Assembly (NCBI GenBank): GCA_014825775.1 | Contig: MVAQ01000056.1 | Location: 1-64,000 of the forward strand | DNA from: Krasilnikovozyma curviuscula | Lineage: Eukaryota > Basidiomycota > Tremellomycetes > Cystofilobasidiales > Mrakiaceae | DNA length: 64,000 nucleotides | Reading direction: 5' to 3' | In this document: in pieces, positions 22,177 through 32,530 of the stretch | Position numbering within the stretch: position 1 is the stretch's first letter | How the letters are laid out: every line of letters begins with the position of its first letter | Made by a program: the position numbers and the translations under genes | The notes under the pieces: model-generated | The model's input: only the letters and a program-made list of their open reading frames with translations | The model's database searches: none | What the model was told of the DNA's origin: nothing

Positions 22177-24166
22177 TTACATTGGAATACCTCTCAAGAC
22201 ACGATGTATGAAAGCGGCACTTTCCTCCGGTCTGTCCCTTGGGGCCTGAACGAAGAGGATTAGAATTCAAATGACAGTTTTTGTTTATCTTGGTTGTGAG
22301 CTCACCATATGACCAGCTCCTATGAGATCGATGTAGGTGAGTCTGCCTGCACACCTTGACTTGGCGCTCTTGGTCTCTCCTACCACCTTTTCATTGACCA
22401 ACCATGGTCTAAAACCCATTTTCTTGTACTCGTCCTTTCCTGTCCATTCTAGATTCTCCATCCACAGTCTTTGCCCAACGAAATTGCAACCCAGGTCGTT
22501 TTTGCCTGCATCGCATGAAGAGTCCGTCGTAAGCACGTTGTAAGAAAACGAATATAGAAATACACCCAGCGTAAGAAAGTAGCTTACCAACTGACACAAA
22601 GACATCTATCCCCCTCTCTAGAAGGGCCGCGACATAAAGCCATGTCCTGCCGTTCCTGTCGTGTGATGCAGCAAACCTCAACCACAAGTCCTTGTCGAAC
22701 CAGTGGTAAGGTCCATCCAATTCGTTGATACCCAAAAAAGATCTTACTTCCGGTAGGTTAAGGTAGTCTGATACATTCGCCAGAGCTGGATAGCACATCC
22801 AATCTTCAATGTCGTGTGGACAAAGCTTTGACGTGCTGAAAATTTAAGAGCCGTCCGTCACATCCATACCATCTCAAACAAACAGAAGCAGACTTACTCA
22901 TAAGCACTTCTACCAGTATCCAGTAGAATCCTAAATATCTGGCTACAAAACTCCAGAGCAGCGCCACAGTTGACTTGATCCAACGTGTCAAGACAGCTTT
23001 GTTGCATTTGTGCTTTACATCGAGGTTGAAGTTCGGCGATCTTTGCACAATCTGAGATTGAAAGAACTGGTGAATAGCCCGCTTGCGCGGTGCAGAGGTG
23101 GTCTGCGTATCCTTCGATGACAGCGAAGCGATGAGGATCACCTGAGACGCGATGGTTGAGATTATTAGGGTTCTAAGAACGCAATTAGTGCAAGAGTTAT
23201 TCTCACCGTCTGAAATAACGAGGTTCCTCAAATTGATGGCGGTTCCGCCAGCAGCTACCAGCGCTGCATTCCCATCGTATATTGTGCTCGCAAATACCGG
23301 TGCATATCTACCACCATCTGAAGAAAAGGACAGAGGTAAGCAGGTGCTCAAGCAGGAGGAAAACATCATCTTACAGCTCTCAGCGACAAGTGTGAGCTCC
23401 CTTCTTTTGAAGCCTCTGAATGTGTGAAAGAAGATTGCCAGGAACTTCTGCAGATCTTGACCGGCTTCTTCTGACGTTCCAACGCTTTGACCATTTCTGC
23501 CCTTTGAGAATCCAACATTGATAGGGCTGTCTATGAACAATAAATTGGCAACTTGATTCCAGCTGTGGGGGTTGATGACTGTCGAGTTAATCGTGAGCGG
23601 GTGAGATGGCTTGATAGAGCAAGGACCGATCTCAAAGAAGAGACCATGAGCTGATGATTGCTGCAGGACAGAAAAACCAGTTAGAAAGTTTCACAGCAAA
23701 AGAAACTAAGAGATGTACGGACACCTGGTCCACCGTTGTGCCAGAGAACAATTGGATCCTCACTGGGTGCTGCACTTCTGCTCTCGAAGAAGTAGAAGAA
23801 GAAGTCTCTGCCAAAGCCATCAACATCTAGATATCCTGTCCATGACCTTACTGATGGGTCACACCACCCTGAGGTGTCTCTGATACGGATAGAGTGATGC
23901 TGAACACGAAAGTGATGTTAGAAACCTAGGTGTTGCTAGTAGTAGGAAAAACTCACAGTGTACTCATCGACCTGCAGTCTGAAGAATTCCCCCCCAGACA
24001 CATCTTCTAAGGTGAAACCCGCGTTAGACAGAGACGACTCTCTGAGTGACGTACTCAGGACCTTCGTCGATTCAGCGGAGTGCTGCGATTCAACCTCAGA
24101 ATCACTGGAAACGAGCTGAATTGCCCTCATTGCAGCAGCAGCACGCAGAAAACCCAACAGACGCAT
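22177..24166 (-). CDS. secreted serine carboxypeptidase (peptidase family S10)
   Basis: The protein starts MRLLGFLRAAAAMRAIQLVS, a plausible signal peptide. The S10 landmarks appear in order once introns are removed: SGWCDPSVRSWTGYLDV, LWHNGGPG joined to QSSAHGLFFEIGPC (oxyanion region), VAESYGGRYAP with the catalytic Ser (split by an intron near 23376), and LIGAGHMAPRDRP with the catalytic His. The Asp region reads VSVGKNDLGCNFVGQRLW, where the family usually has GDxDxxCN; here the first Asp is Lys and the second is kept. The intron inside the oxyanion loop needs a GTCCGT donor; the alternative donor 3 nt earlier gives a stop. Such enzymes cleave C-terminal residues in the vacuole, Golgi or outside the cell; location cannot be decided here. 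No C-terminal membrane segment as in Kex1 is seen. Confidence 0.88.
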
Positions 24167-24433
24167 GGAGAAGTGACTTTGGGAGATAGGTATAGTAATT
24201 ATCGATCTAAGGATTCAAGAAGGGCTCATGAGTTTAGCGAGCTCGTCCTTCGCAGCAGAACCATGCAGCTCACTTATATTTCTGCTAGTACATCACACTG
24301 TTAAAGCGGTACCGGGTACCGTTAACTCATTTCCCACAATACAGTTAAGGGAAAGTGACGGATATTGAAGACGTAGTTGGTGCGTTCTCCTCGCGCTTGC
24401 CCACTAAATGCCACCTGCGCAAGAGTAGATGAT

Positions 24434-25441
24434 CTAAATTACTTCTAGCTCCAGGATTACCACATTCCCATCCCCGTTTGGGACAAGATTCCATATCGTC
24501 CCTCCGATATTCTCCGCCTGTCCTTCTGCCTTCCACTCAGCTTTGATGCCCTCCTCGATGCACAAGTCTACGAATCGCTGGACCGTCGACCTTCCGCCTT
24601 CACCGTGGAACCCAGAAAGAATATAAGCCTTGTTGGGAGCCAGCGCTTTGAGAGAGCAGATGAGGTCTCTGTGGCCCACCGTACGATATAGGACGTCGGC
24701 AGCCAGGATGATACGCCGGTAGTCAGGCGGGGGTGAAGGAATGGGTGGAATGGGTGTTCCCCATACGTGAGGATACACTGTGAACTTGTGTTTGAGTGAA
24801 TCTGGTATGTTCCTAGTGTAGTTACGTTGGAGCGTTGCGATGATCGAGGGGTCATCATAGTCGGTTGCGAATACTGACGACGGGGACAAGTAGAGGAGCG
24901 ACAGTATGCCCGGTAGACCAGAGGCAGCACCAAGTTCAACGATTTGCGATTGAGATGGAATGTTGATGATGTTGGAGGGGTTGAGGGTGGAGGAGGAAGA
25001 AGACGAAGATGCACCTAGTGACTTGGCCGACAACAACAAGTACGACAGGAACAGTGACGCCGGCCAAACTGTTAATTATAGAATTATAGAAGAGTAGAAC
25101 AAGTATCAACAAGAATTCGTAGACTCGCAAGGGATCTGGTTTTGCTTACTATGTCCAGCTTGACCAAAAGTGTTCTTGGGATCAGGACTGCTCAACGACA
25201 GCAAGATTTCTCTGGGCAGAATAGCCCCCCTTCCATCCTGGATATGTAGCTTATATACTTCCTCTGGAATCGTGTAAGTCCAATTTGAGCCAGGCGAAGA
25301 GAAGTTGATGATGGGGGTGTTGAAGAGCAGGGGTAAAGAGAATTCAAAAAAATCCTCAGTCTCTTCATTCTGCTCCTTCGAGTCTGTGGAATCAGCTTCA
25401 ATTCCAGTCGAGTTCTTTTTCTGCCGTGAGCTTGTCGACAT
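24434..25441 (-). CDS. Efm7/Nnt1-like methyltransferase (Methyltransf_16 type)
   Basis: Two exons split after GQAGH by an intron near 25148-25067. The N-terminal part has FFEFSLPLLFNTPIINF and YTIPEEVYKLHIQDG, then GHIWPASLFLSYLL. SAM-binding motif I is IVELGAASGLPGILSL, followed by the acidic VFATDYDDPSII and LAADVLYRTVGHRDLICSLK (post-motif II). The order fits family-16 seven-beta-strand methyltransferases, which modify protein lysines; in yeast Efm7 (formerly Nnt1) methylates the N-terminus of translation elongation factor 1A. Whether this protein has that exact substrate is inference. Stop is at 24434. The gene is head-to-head with RAD17, with 142 bp between the two ATGs, so they likely share a promoter. 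Confidence 0.8.
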
Positions 25442-25583
25442 TATTGTTATTCGACTGATGCTGTCGGCGGCGAAATAAATTAAGTGCTCGTTCCAGCAGC
25501 CAACAACAGCTGTCAAGTATATTTCCTAAGGCGATATAAATCGACCGTTCCGCTGAGAGTAGAGTCTACGGATACTGGGCAGA
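25442..25583. promoter_or_regulatory. divergent promoter between the methyltransferase gene and RAD17
   Basis: Only 142 bp separate the two start codons. There is no clear TATA box on either side. The short space suggests that the genes share regulatory sequence. Confidence 0.5.
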
Positions 25584-28500
25584 ATGGCTGGGGAGACAGC
25601 GACGAAGAAGAATTCCAAGCAGCAGGGGTTGATGCATCCTCCTCCAGTTCCTTCATCCAGAGCTTCAGCCTCGCCCAATGGCAAACCACTCAAGAAGATG
25701 AGCACTCTGATCTCTGTGAGTACTGACGAATGATCTCTTGTGAATTGGATAGGTGCTCTATTGCTAAAACGACCAAGTTCTGTCCATGCTTGCTTAGTTC
25801 GGATTCTCAGCTTTAAGCTCTGCAACGCCAGCCTCAACTTCGAGCTCAACAGCATCATCGAAGCAAGCAACAAAGAACTCTCTAAAACGTAAAGTAGAAG
25901 TCATCGAACTCGAGGATTCGGACGTTGATTCAGACGATTCAGTCCAAGAAGTAGCTTCCCTGAAGCCTGGTTCGTCGAGCAAAATCAAACCCAGCAATAG
26001 TTCTTCTGGTGAGAAAGGAAAGGGTGTTGCTAGGTTTGAAGAAGATGTTTCTGAAGATGAAATTCCTCGTAAGTTGATCCCCGTCTTTAATATGAAGCTG
26101 CGCCATTCAGACTCTGATTTCGTTTACACTAGGTGTTTCCAACTTATGGACAGACATGTTTCAGCCAAAGACCACTGTTAGTGACTTCTTGTCGTGCGTG
26201 TCTATAGTCTAGCCTGACTTTGAGTTTCACGGGCGCTACTCCGTCCACAGGCTGATCTTGCAGTACACAAGCGCAAGATCTCGGATGTCAAAGAATGGCT
26301 CGTTGAGGCTCTGGACCTGTCGGAGAACCCCAATGCTCAAACTCACACTCTTAAGAAGTACCGTGTAGGTTCACTTCCTTAGCTTACCAGATGTCGCACA
26401 CTGACCATTCATTCGATTGTCATGTTTATCTGATTCAGCGAATCCTCATCCTTTCTGGTCCAGCTGGAACCGGTAAAACAGCCACTGTTCGTGCGCTTTC
26501 GAGGGAGCTGGGGTTTGAGATTGTAGAATGGTTGGAAGGCAGCGCTGAATCCAGTTGGTCGACTTGGGGGGAGGCAGGTACGTCATTGCAGGCTGCAACT
26601 CCCTTCTTCATTGATTTAATGTATTTTTTCATGTTTCATGTCACAGGAAGGGATAATCCTTTATCCAGCATATCATCGTTCCTCAGTCGACACGCGTATC
26701 CATCTCTTCAAATGCCCAACTCTCCGTCATCTGCCGCTTCTTCTTCTTCTTCCTCCTCATCTGTCAAACCTGTCACATACAAAAAGAAAATACTTCTTTT
26801 GGAGGAACTGCCATACTTGCACAGTTCTGATCTAAAAAAGGCATTCACGGATCTTCTTCTCGACTTTGCACAATCAACGACCGTCAGCTCCTCAGAACAA
26901 AAATCTCCCTTGATCATCATCGTTTCCGATCGAGGACAGAGTGGGAGAGCTGAAGAGAGTTTCATGACTTCAACAAATTTGTCCGGAGATGGGAGTTGGA
27001 GGGAGGCTGTGGGCAAAGAGGTCGGTGACGGACCTTACACGAGAATTATTCCCTTCAACCCTATTGCACCCACAATCATGACCAAAGCGCTCAATTCCAT
27101 CATTGCCGAGGCTTTCAAATCAGTACCGATAACAAAATCCAAGTCGAAATCAAAGAAGTCATTTGTTCCGTCGACGAAACCGAGTACGGAAGCGGTGGAA
27201 GTCATTGTGCATAACAGTAATGGAGATATCAGATCGGCTATCAATGCACTTCAATTCTTGTCTAAATCTCAGATTGATGAGTCGATCTCCTCATCCCAGC
27301 CAGAGCTCAAGGGAAGGAAGACTGGGAAGGGTAGTAGAGGGGGAAAGGGTGGTAAGAAGGGCGGGAAGGAAATGAGAGCCTTGTCAGTGTTCCGTTTCAA
27401 TCTCTCGAGGGAAGTCTAACCTGACAACTGACTCTACTGGTGTTCTCAGACTTGAAGCGATGACAAGACGGGAACAGAGTTTGGCTCTATTCCATGCCCT
27501 GGGAAGGGTCCTGTACAACAAAAGTCAGAGCCAGCTTTACTGTCGAGAAACTGTTGGAAGTAATTCTGATCGTTCAATTTATTTGAGCAGGAGTTGGAGA
27601 TCCAACAGACGATGACACAGATGAAACGCCCCTCAGTCCTATCGAACAAATTGCTCTTCCTGATCACCTTCTCGACTTCAAACGACGAGAATCTCGAGTC
27701 AACATATTGGTACGTACTGCGCTTAGAGCAAATAGATGTTACACTGACTTTTTTATGACTGAACGATGTTAGTCCCTCTTTGGTGATACTCCGGTGGATA
27801 ACTCACTGTTCAACCTTTACCTTCACCAAAACTACCCTGGCTTTTCAACTGAAATTGACGAATGCTTTGCTGCTGCCGACTCATTTAGCTACAGTGACAG
27901 TATGCGTACTGACGATGATATCGTATGTCTATCCGCCGTTCTTGTGACGATGCTTTTGACTCCATTCTGACAAGTCTACTGCGGTTGTTTTGATTTTTGT
28001 CTTCAGTGGCAGTCCTCAGCGACAGCTATCGAGTACGGGTTCAATTTGACAGTCAGAGGCCTGCTCATGGGTCTTCCAACTCCGGTCCCTAGAAATGGAC
28101 AGAAGATGTTTAAACCTGAATGGTTTGAGAGATTGAAGAAGATGAGGCAAAATGAAGAGAGGTTGAACGATGTTGGCGCTTGGTGCGCTGGAAACGGAAT
28201 TGGCATGGCCAGTGGAGGTGAAAGCTCAGCCTTTTGGTATCTGGAGCTTATTCAATCTTCGCTGACTTTCTATCATCTATCTTCACAGGCCAACTCTCGC
28301 GATTTGCGCTGGCGTCAGACGTGATTCCTCTCCTTCACAAACTGCCAACTCCGCTCAAGCTTCGTCAATCTTCAGCTAGTGTAGGGGTTCTGAAATTTGT
28401 CGAGTCTGGTCATTTGGAAATACTCAATGACAAGGATGTTGCTGGTCCAGATGAAGAGCAAGATCTCGTTGTGGCTGATGAGAATGGCATGGATCCTGGG

Positions 28501-28584
28501 CTCGGAAGGCTGGCTTTGGAGGATGATGACAATGAACAAGAAGCGATCTCATTTTTGCTAGATGATGATATCGACGATTTCTAA
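25584..28584 (+). CDS. RAD17: Rad17/Rad24 checkpoint clamp loader
   Basis: The start MAGETATKKNSKQQGLMHPP is followed by a basic and acidic low-complexity leader. Then come LWTDMFQPKTTADLAVHKRK and VKEWLVEALDL, which precede the AAA+ ATPase core typical of Rad17. Walker A is LSGPAGTGKTATVRALSREL and the Walker B-like strand is ILLLEELPYL, where Rad17 proteins usually have a D/E pair. Later exons carry FNPIAPTIMTKALNSII, NGDIRSAINALQFLSKSQ (sensor 2-like) and a C-terminal RREQSLALFHALGRVLYN. Rad17 with RFC2-5 loads the 9-1-1 clamp at damaged DNA to start checkpoint signalling. The C-terminus is acidic (LLDDDIDDF) and ends at 28582-28584. It runs divergent to the methyltransferase gene. Confidence 0.92.
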
Positions 28585-28735
28585 ATCAGTTTTGTCACGC
28601 TGCACCTTTGCCGTTCCGTGCTGGAAATTTCGTTCGCAAAAAAAAAAATCGGCGACCTTTCGAAGTTCGAGCACTTTCTTGATCACAAACCAAAACAGTC
28701 TCAATCTTACTCCCTCCCTATCAATCAATTCGGCC

Positions 28736-29730
28736 ATGTTCTCCAAGACAGCTCTCCGTTCACTGTCGTCGACAGGTCCAGTCGCTCGACAGTTAGCTCG
28801 TTCAACCCCAGTTATGCTCGCACGACCAGCAGCTGCTCACCTCCCAGCATCATCAGCATTATTATCCAGATCATTCTTTGGCTCTTCTTCTAAGACTGCT
28901 GAAGAGACGAAAGCTGAATCAACGTCGACGAAAGCTGAGGCAGAACCTGCAGAAGGAGCTGAAGGAGCAAAGGCTGCTGAAGGGGGTGCTTCTGATAGCA
29001 GGATAGCAGAGCTGGAGAAGGCTCTGGAAGAGGAAAAGAAGAAGTCTGCGGAGTACATGGTAAATCTTGAGCCTTTCTTGCCCTTGGATTATGGTGTCTA
29101 CTCGTCATCATGTCAGGAGAAAAAAAAAAATCCAAACAATATTCCTTTTTACAACTATCCTGCCTCGTTCTTCGTACTTAAGCTGACCATTACTCACCTG
29201 TGTTCTTCCAGAGTAAACTCAAGTACATGGCTGCCGACATGAGAAACGCTGAGCAAATAGCTGCTCGAGAAAAGGCCAAAACCAAGGAATACGCCATTGA
29301 AAAGTTCGCTAAGGACCTTCTTGCAACTATCGACATCCTCACCCTTGCTCTCACTCACTCTCCCCAGCCGCCGCATGATAACGCTGACCTGAAGACGCTG
29401 TACGAAGGTGTCGACATGACGAAGAAAGGTCTGTTAGACACTCTGGGAAGACACGGGGTAACACCCATCGAGCCTATGGGAGAGAAGTTTGATCCAAATC
29501 TTCACGAAGCACTTTTCATGGCTCCTGTGGAAGGCAAGGAGGTTGGAACCATCATGTCGGTCAGCCAGCTAGGTTACAAAATGAAGGACAGGACCCTCAG
29601 AGCGGCGCAGGTTGGAGTTGTAAGTGCTGCTCTCTTTACTCTGTTTGGTATCAGATCTGTTGTGTTTCACCATTTTTGCTGACCATTTGAAATTTTGATA
29701 TCCTACGCTGGCTAGGTTCGTGCGCCATAA
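28736..29730 (+). CDS. MGE1: mitochondrial GrpE nucleotide exchange factor
   Basis: MFSKTALRSLSSTGPVARQL with many Arg/Ser and no acids at the start is a mitochondrial presequence. An Ala/Glu-rich linker leads to a coiled-coil helix (RIAELEKALEEEKKKSAEYM), which an intron separates from SKLKYMAADMRNAEQIAARE. Then come FAKDLLATIDILTLALTHSP and the C-terminal beta domain FDPNLHEALFMAPVEGKEVG and QLGYKMKDRTLRAAQVGVV. This is the GrpE family; Mge1 releases ADP from mitochondrial Hsp70 (Ssc1) in matrix import and folding. The last intron (GTAAGT, near 29620) leaves a 12-codon-or-shorter final exon (VRAP). Length is about 245 residues, normal for the family. Upstream is a poly-A tract at 28638-28649. 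Confidence 0.95.
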
Positions 29731-30297
29731 CAGAACGTTGGGAGGAGGAAGTACAAAACTTAGAAAATCTAATTGGTGATCGCAACCGGTTGTTTCAATA
29801 ATGTAGAACAAATGTATCATTAATTCTCACTCTTCCAAAACTGCACAATGGCATCTTAAACGGAAGAACAACCTCGCTGCACCACACTTGCGGGCTGCCA
29901 TCATCCGCTATACCTCCTTTCCTCCTTCCCTCGTCTGCGTCCTTGCTGATGTGCATGATCCTTCATCCTTCTGATGATTTGGTGTTCTTTGCGATTCGTC
30001 CTTACTTGCGGGCTTATTTCCAAATTTTCCCGTCCATGTGCACTCTGAAACGAAGGAGGTGGCTCAGGTCACGTCCGCCAATCAAAGTAAATTGATCATT
30101 TACTTGCCAACTTTCAACCAGTCGTGTTCCAATTTCCATTCATTACATTTTGACTTCTCTCATTTCCTTCGTTTCCAGCTACATATAAAGGGTCAGAAGC
30201 CTCCCGGTCTCGAAGGCTCCTCCGCTGCTCGTCCTGTTCCCCACCGCCGACCCTTTCCACCTTGTTGCAGGGCTTTTCCCGTCACACTCCTTTCATT
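29731..30297. other. intergenic: 3' end of MGE1 and promoter of the aspartic protease gene
   Basis: No gene is seen. The right side holds the TATA-like element at 30184 and pyrimidine-rich sequence before the protease ATG. Confidence 0.5.
30184..30190 (+). promoter_or_regulatory. TATA box of the aspartic protease gene
   Basis: TATAAAG on the plus strand, about 114 bp before the ATG at 30298. The context ACATATAAAGG resembles that upstream of the cysteine-rich secreted protein gene. Confidence 0.5.
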
Positions 30298-32051
30298 ATG
30301 AAGGCCTTGTTCCTTTCTTATCTTCTACTTGGGTTCTCTCGACTGCTTCTGGGTGTTGAAGCTGCGTCGTACGTGATTGCTATTCAGTTTGCTTAAGGTT
30401 CGAAGCTATTTGACATCAAATCTGCATCACTTTTCTTTCGTTAGAGCGGCTACCATTACTATCCCGCTCAACAGAGATCCGGCAGCTGCACTATTGTCTC
30501 CTGTCGAGTCATTGGTGCTTACTCTTCTGCGATGGGCCATCCCTCTCTCTACGCAGCAGCAGAGAGTTCGACGCGGTCTGTTGGGTAACGTGCTCTCAGG
30601 GGTCGGTAGCACAGTTGGATCTCTCCTCGACACGGTGGGTAATGTCGTTGGAAACCTTATTGGTGACTTAGGATTCGGCGGAGAGGTCCTCCAGCCACAC
30701 GGTGGGATCGGTACAGTCGAGGTACGTTGAACTCGGCTCTTTGACGCGCTCTCTGAACCGCCCTGACACCTTTTGTGTCGTCGTAGTGGTACGGTACATT
30801 GTCTTTTGGAACACCTTCTCAGTCTGTAGCTGTCAACTTCGATACTGGCTCAGCGGATCTCTGGATGTTTGGTCCCACCTGTTCAACGTGTTCACTCTCC
30901 AACCACTCCTTCTTCGACCCCACCAAATCGTCCACTTCCAAGTCTCTTAGCGCGTCCTGGAACATCACCTATGCTGACGGCTCTTTTGCATCTGGCCCCC
31001 TCTACTCGGACAACGCTGACAATACCGCTGACAACGGCGGCGCGTCCATTGTGTCACCAGCTCTTCAGATGGCAGTTGTCAACGTCGCCAAAGGATTCAC
31101 CCAGTTCAAACCAAGTGGCCTGATTGGACTTGGGCAGAAAGGACTCACTTCCTCCCAGCTTGGTCCGCATCTCGGTCTTCTCGAGAGCTTGGTTCAGAGA
31201 AATCAAATCGCTCAGCCTCTGATGTCTGTCAGACTCGTCAAGGACTCGCCGTCACTTGCGTTGTTCACAGAACAGACCGGAGCGGGGGAAGTTGTGTTGG
31301 GAGGTATTCAATCTCAGTGGATTGTAGGTGGACAGGCTGCACTGAGTTGGGCAGCAGTGACCAGTTCCAACTACTGGTGAGGAAACTCTTTAGGTTTCAT
31401 ATCCCCTGCCTCCACTTCTACTTTTGCTAAAATCTCTTCTCCTTGCATTAGGGGAGTCCCATTGAGTGGTGTTAAGGTGGGGGGCACCACCATATCTCCA
31501 AGCTCTGCAGACTACAGCACTCAGCGCGTCATCATCGATACTGGAGTGAGTGTTTTCCAATTGTTCTCAGAGTGCCCTCGCTCACCTTTCTTCAAATGGA
31601 TAGACCACTCTCATTCTCACTTCCGACAGCCTAGCTGCCTCAATTCATGCTCTCATTCCTGGATCGGCTTTCAATCCAGCTGGATATTGGACCATCCCGT
31701 GCCTTTCCTTCTACCCCGCATCACCCAACGTCTTTTTCAACATAGCTGGTTCTACTTTTGGTATTCCAATCGAATACATCGCATGGAAAGTCGATTCAAG
31801 TGGAAGCGGCAGCCAGTGCATATCCGGAATCCAGGTTCGTAGCGCTGTTTTTGTTTTTAATATCCGCCGCTTCCAGAGAATATGCTCCTGACAAGGCAGT
31901 ACACGTTGAATGATTTAATTAGGGTGGAGTTCCTTCTTTTACTGTCCTTGGTGGGATGTTCATCAAGTTCCACTACGTGGTCTTTGAGTACACGACCAGT
32001 GGGCTATTAGTCGGAGTTGGCAATCGTACAGACGAGCTCCCTATTCTATGA
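30298..32051 (+). CDS. secreted pepsin-like aspartic protease (family A1)
   Basis: The signal peptide (MKALFLSYLLLGFSRLLLGV, cleavage likely after about residue 22) is followed by a pro-segment with the dibasic site RVRR at about residues 64-67. Directly after it lies a Gly/Val/Leu-rich stretch (GLLGNVLSGVGSTVGSLLDT, continuing for about 15 residues). The A1 core then gives WYGTLSFGTPSQSVAVNFDT with the first catalytic motif DTGSADLW (Asp near residue 135). The second motif is RVIIDTG, interrupted by an intron; the best splice gives DTGVTASIHALIPGS, where Thr replaces the usual Thr/Ser-Thr. Late landmarks are FTVLGGMFIKFHYVVFEY and a stop at 32049-32051. A1 proteases of fungi are typically activated by pro-segment removal and cleave proteins outside or in the vacuole. 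No GPI signal is evident. Substrate is unknown. Confidence 0.9.
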
Positions 32052-32530
32052 TTGAAACGAACAGCATCCCTTCTTTCTTGGACTCAGTAATCTTGTAATA
32101 CTAATTACGACGAGAACGGTTATGTACTACCATACGATGTTATAAGACAATCTCAGTCCATTCCAGCGACCTAGCAAGTTCCTTAATCGACCAGTAGCTT
32201 TGAGCTAAGGAGTAGTTCTTTTCCGTCATTTAATGATCTCCATGTGATCTGTCAATTTTCAGCAAAAGCTGCTTCGATTGCCACTCGATGGAGGACAAGG
32301 ATTTCCGAGGGCTTGGACAGACCACCACCATCCAAATCGCCTTCAAAAAAGTTTTCGAGTTGTTATAAGTAAGCTCCAATCTATCCTTAAATTTGATCTT
32401 GAGCTGATGAGGAGTCCGTACCTTAGCTGCCTGTACGGCAATTTAGCACTGAGAACTAGTTTGGGATATCTCTCTACAACACCTTGCATTCGATTGGCAC
32501 GAAAGTAATTGGCCTCATTGATACTCTCGT
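32052..32530. other. intergenic, no gene seen
   Basis: Between the aspartic protease stop and the RNR2 start. Nothing coding was supported and no clear TATA box is present. Confidence 0.4.

Noticed and set aside
23632..23790. Apparent frameshift or stop in the oxyanion loop of the carboxypeptidase
   Set aside because: Using a GTCCGT donor 3 nt downstream restores GGPGQSSAHGLFFEIGPC, so no break is needed.
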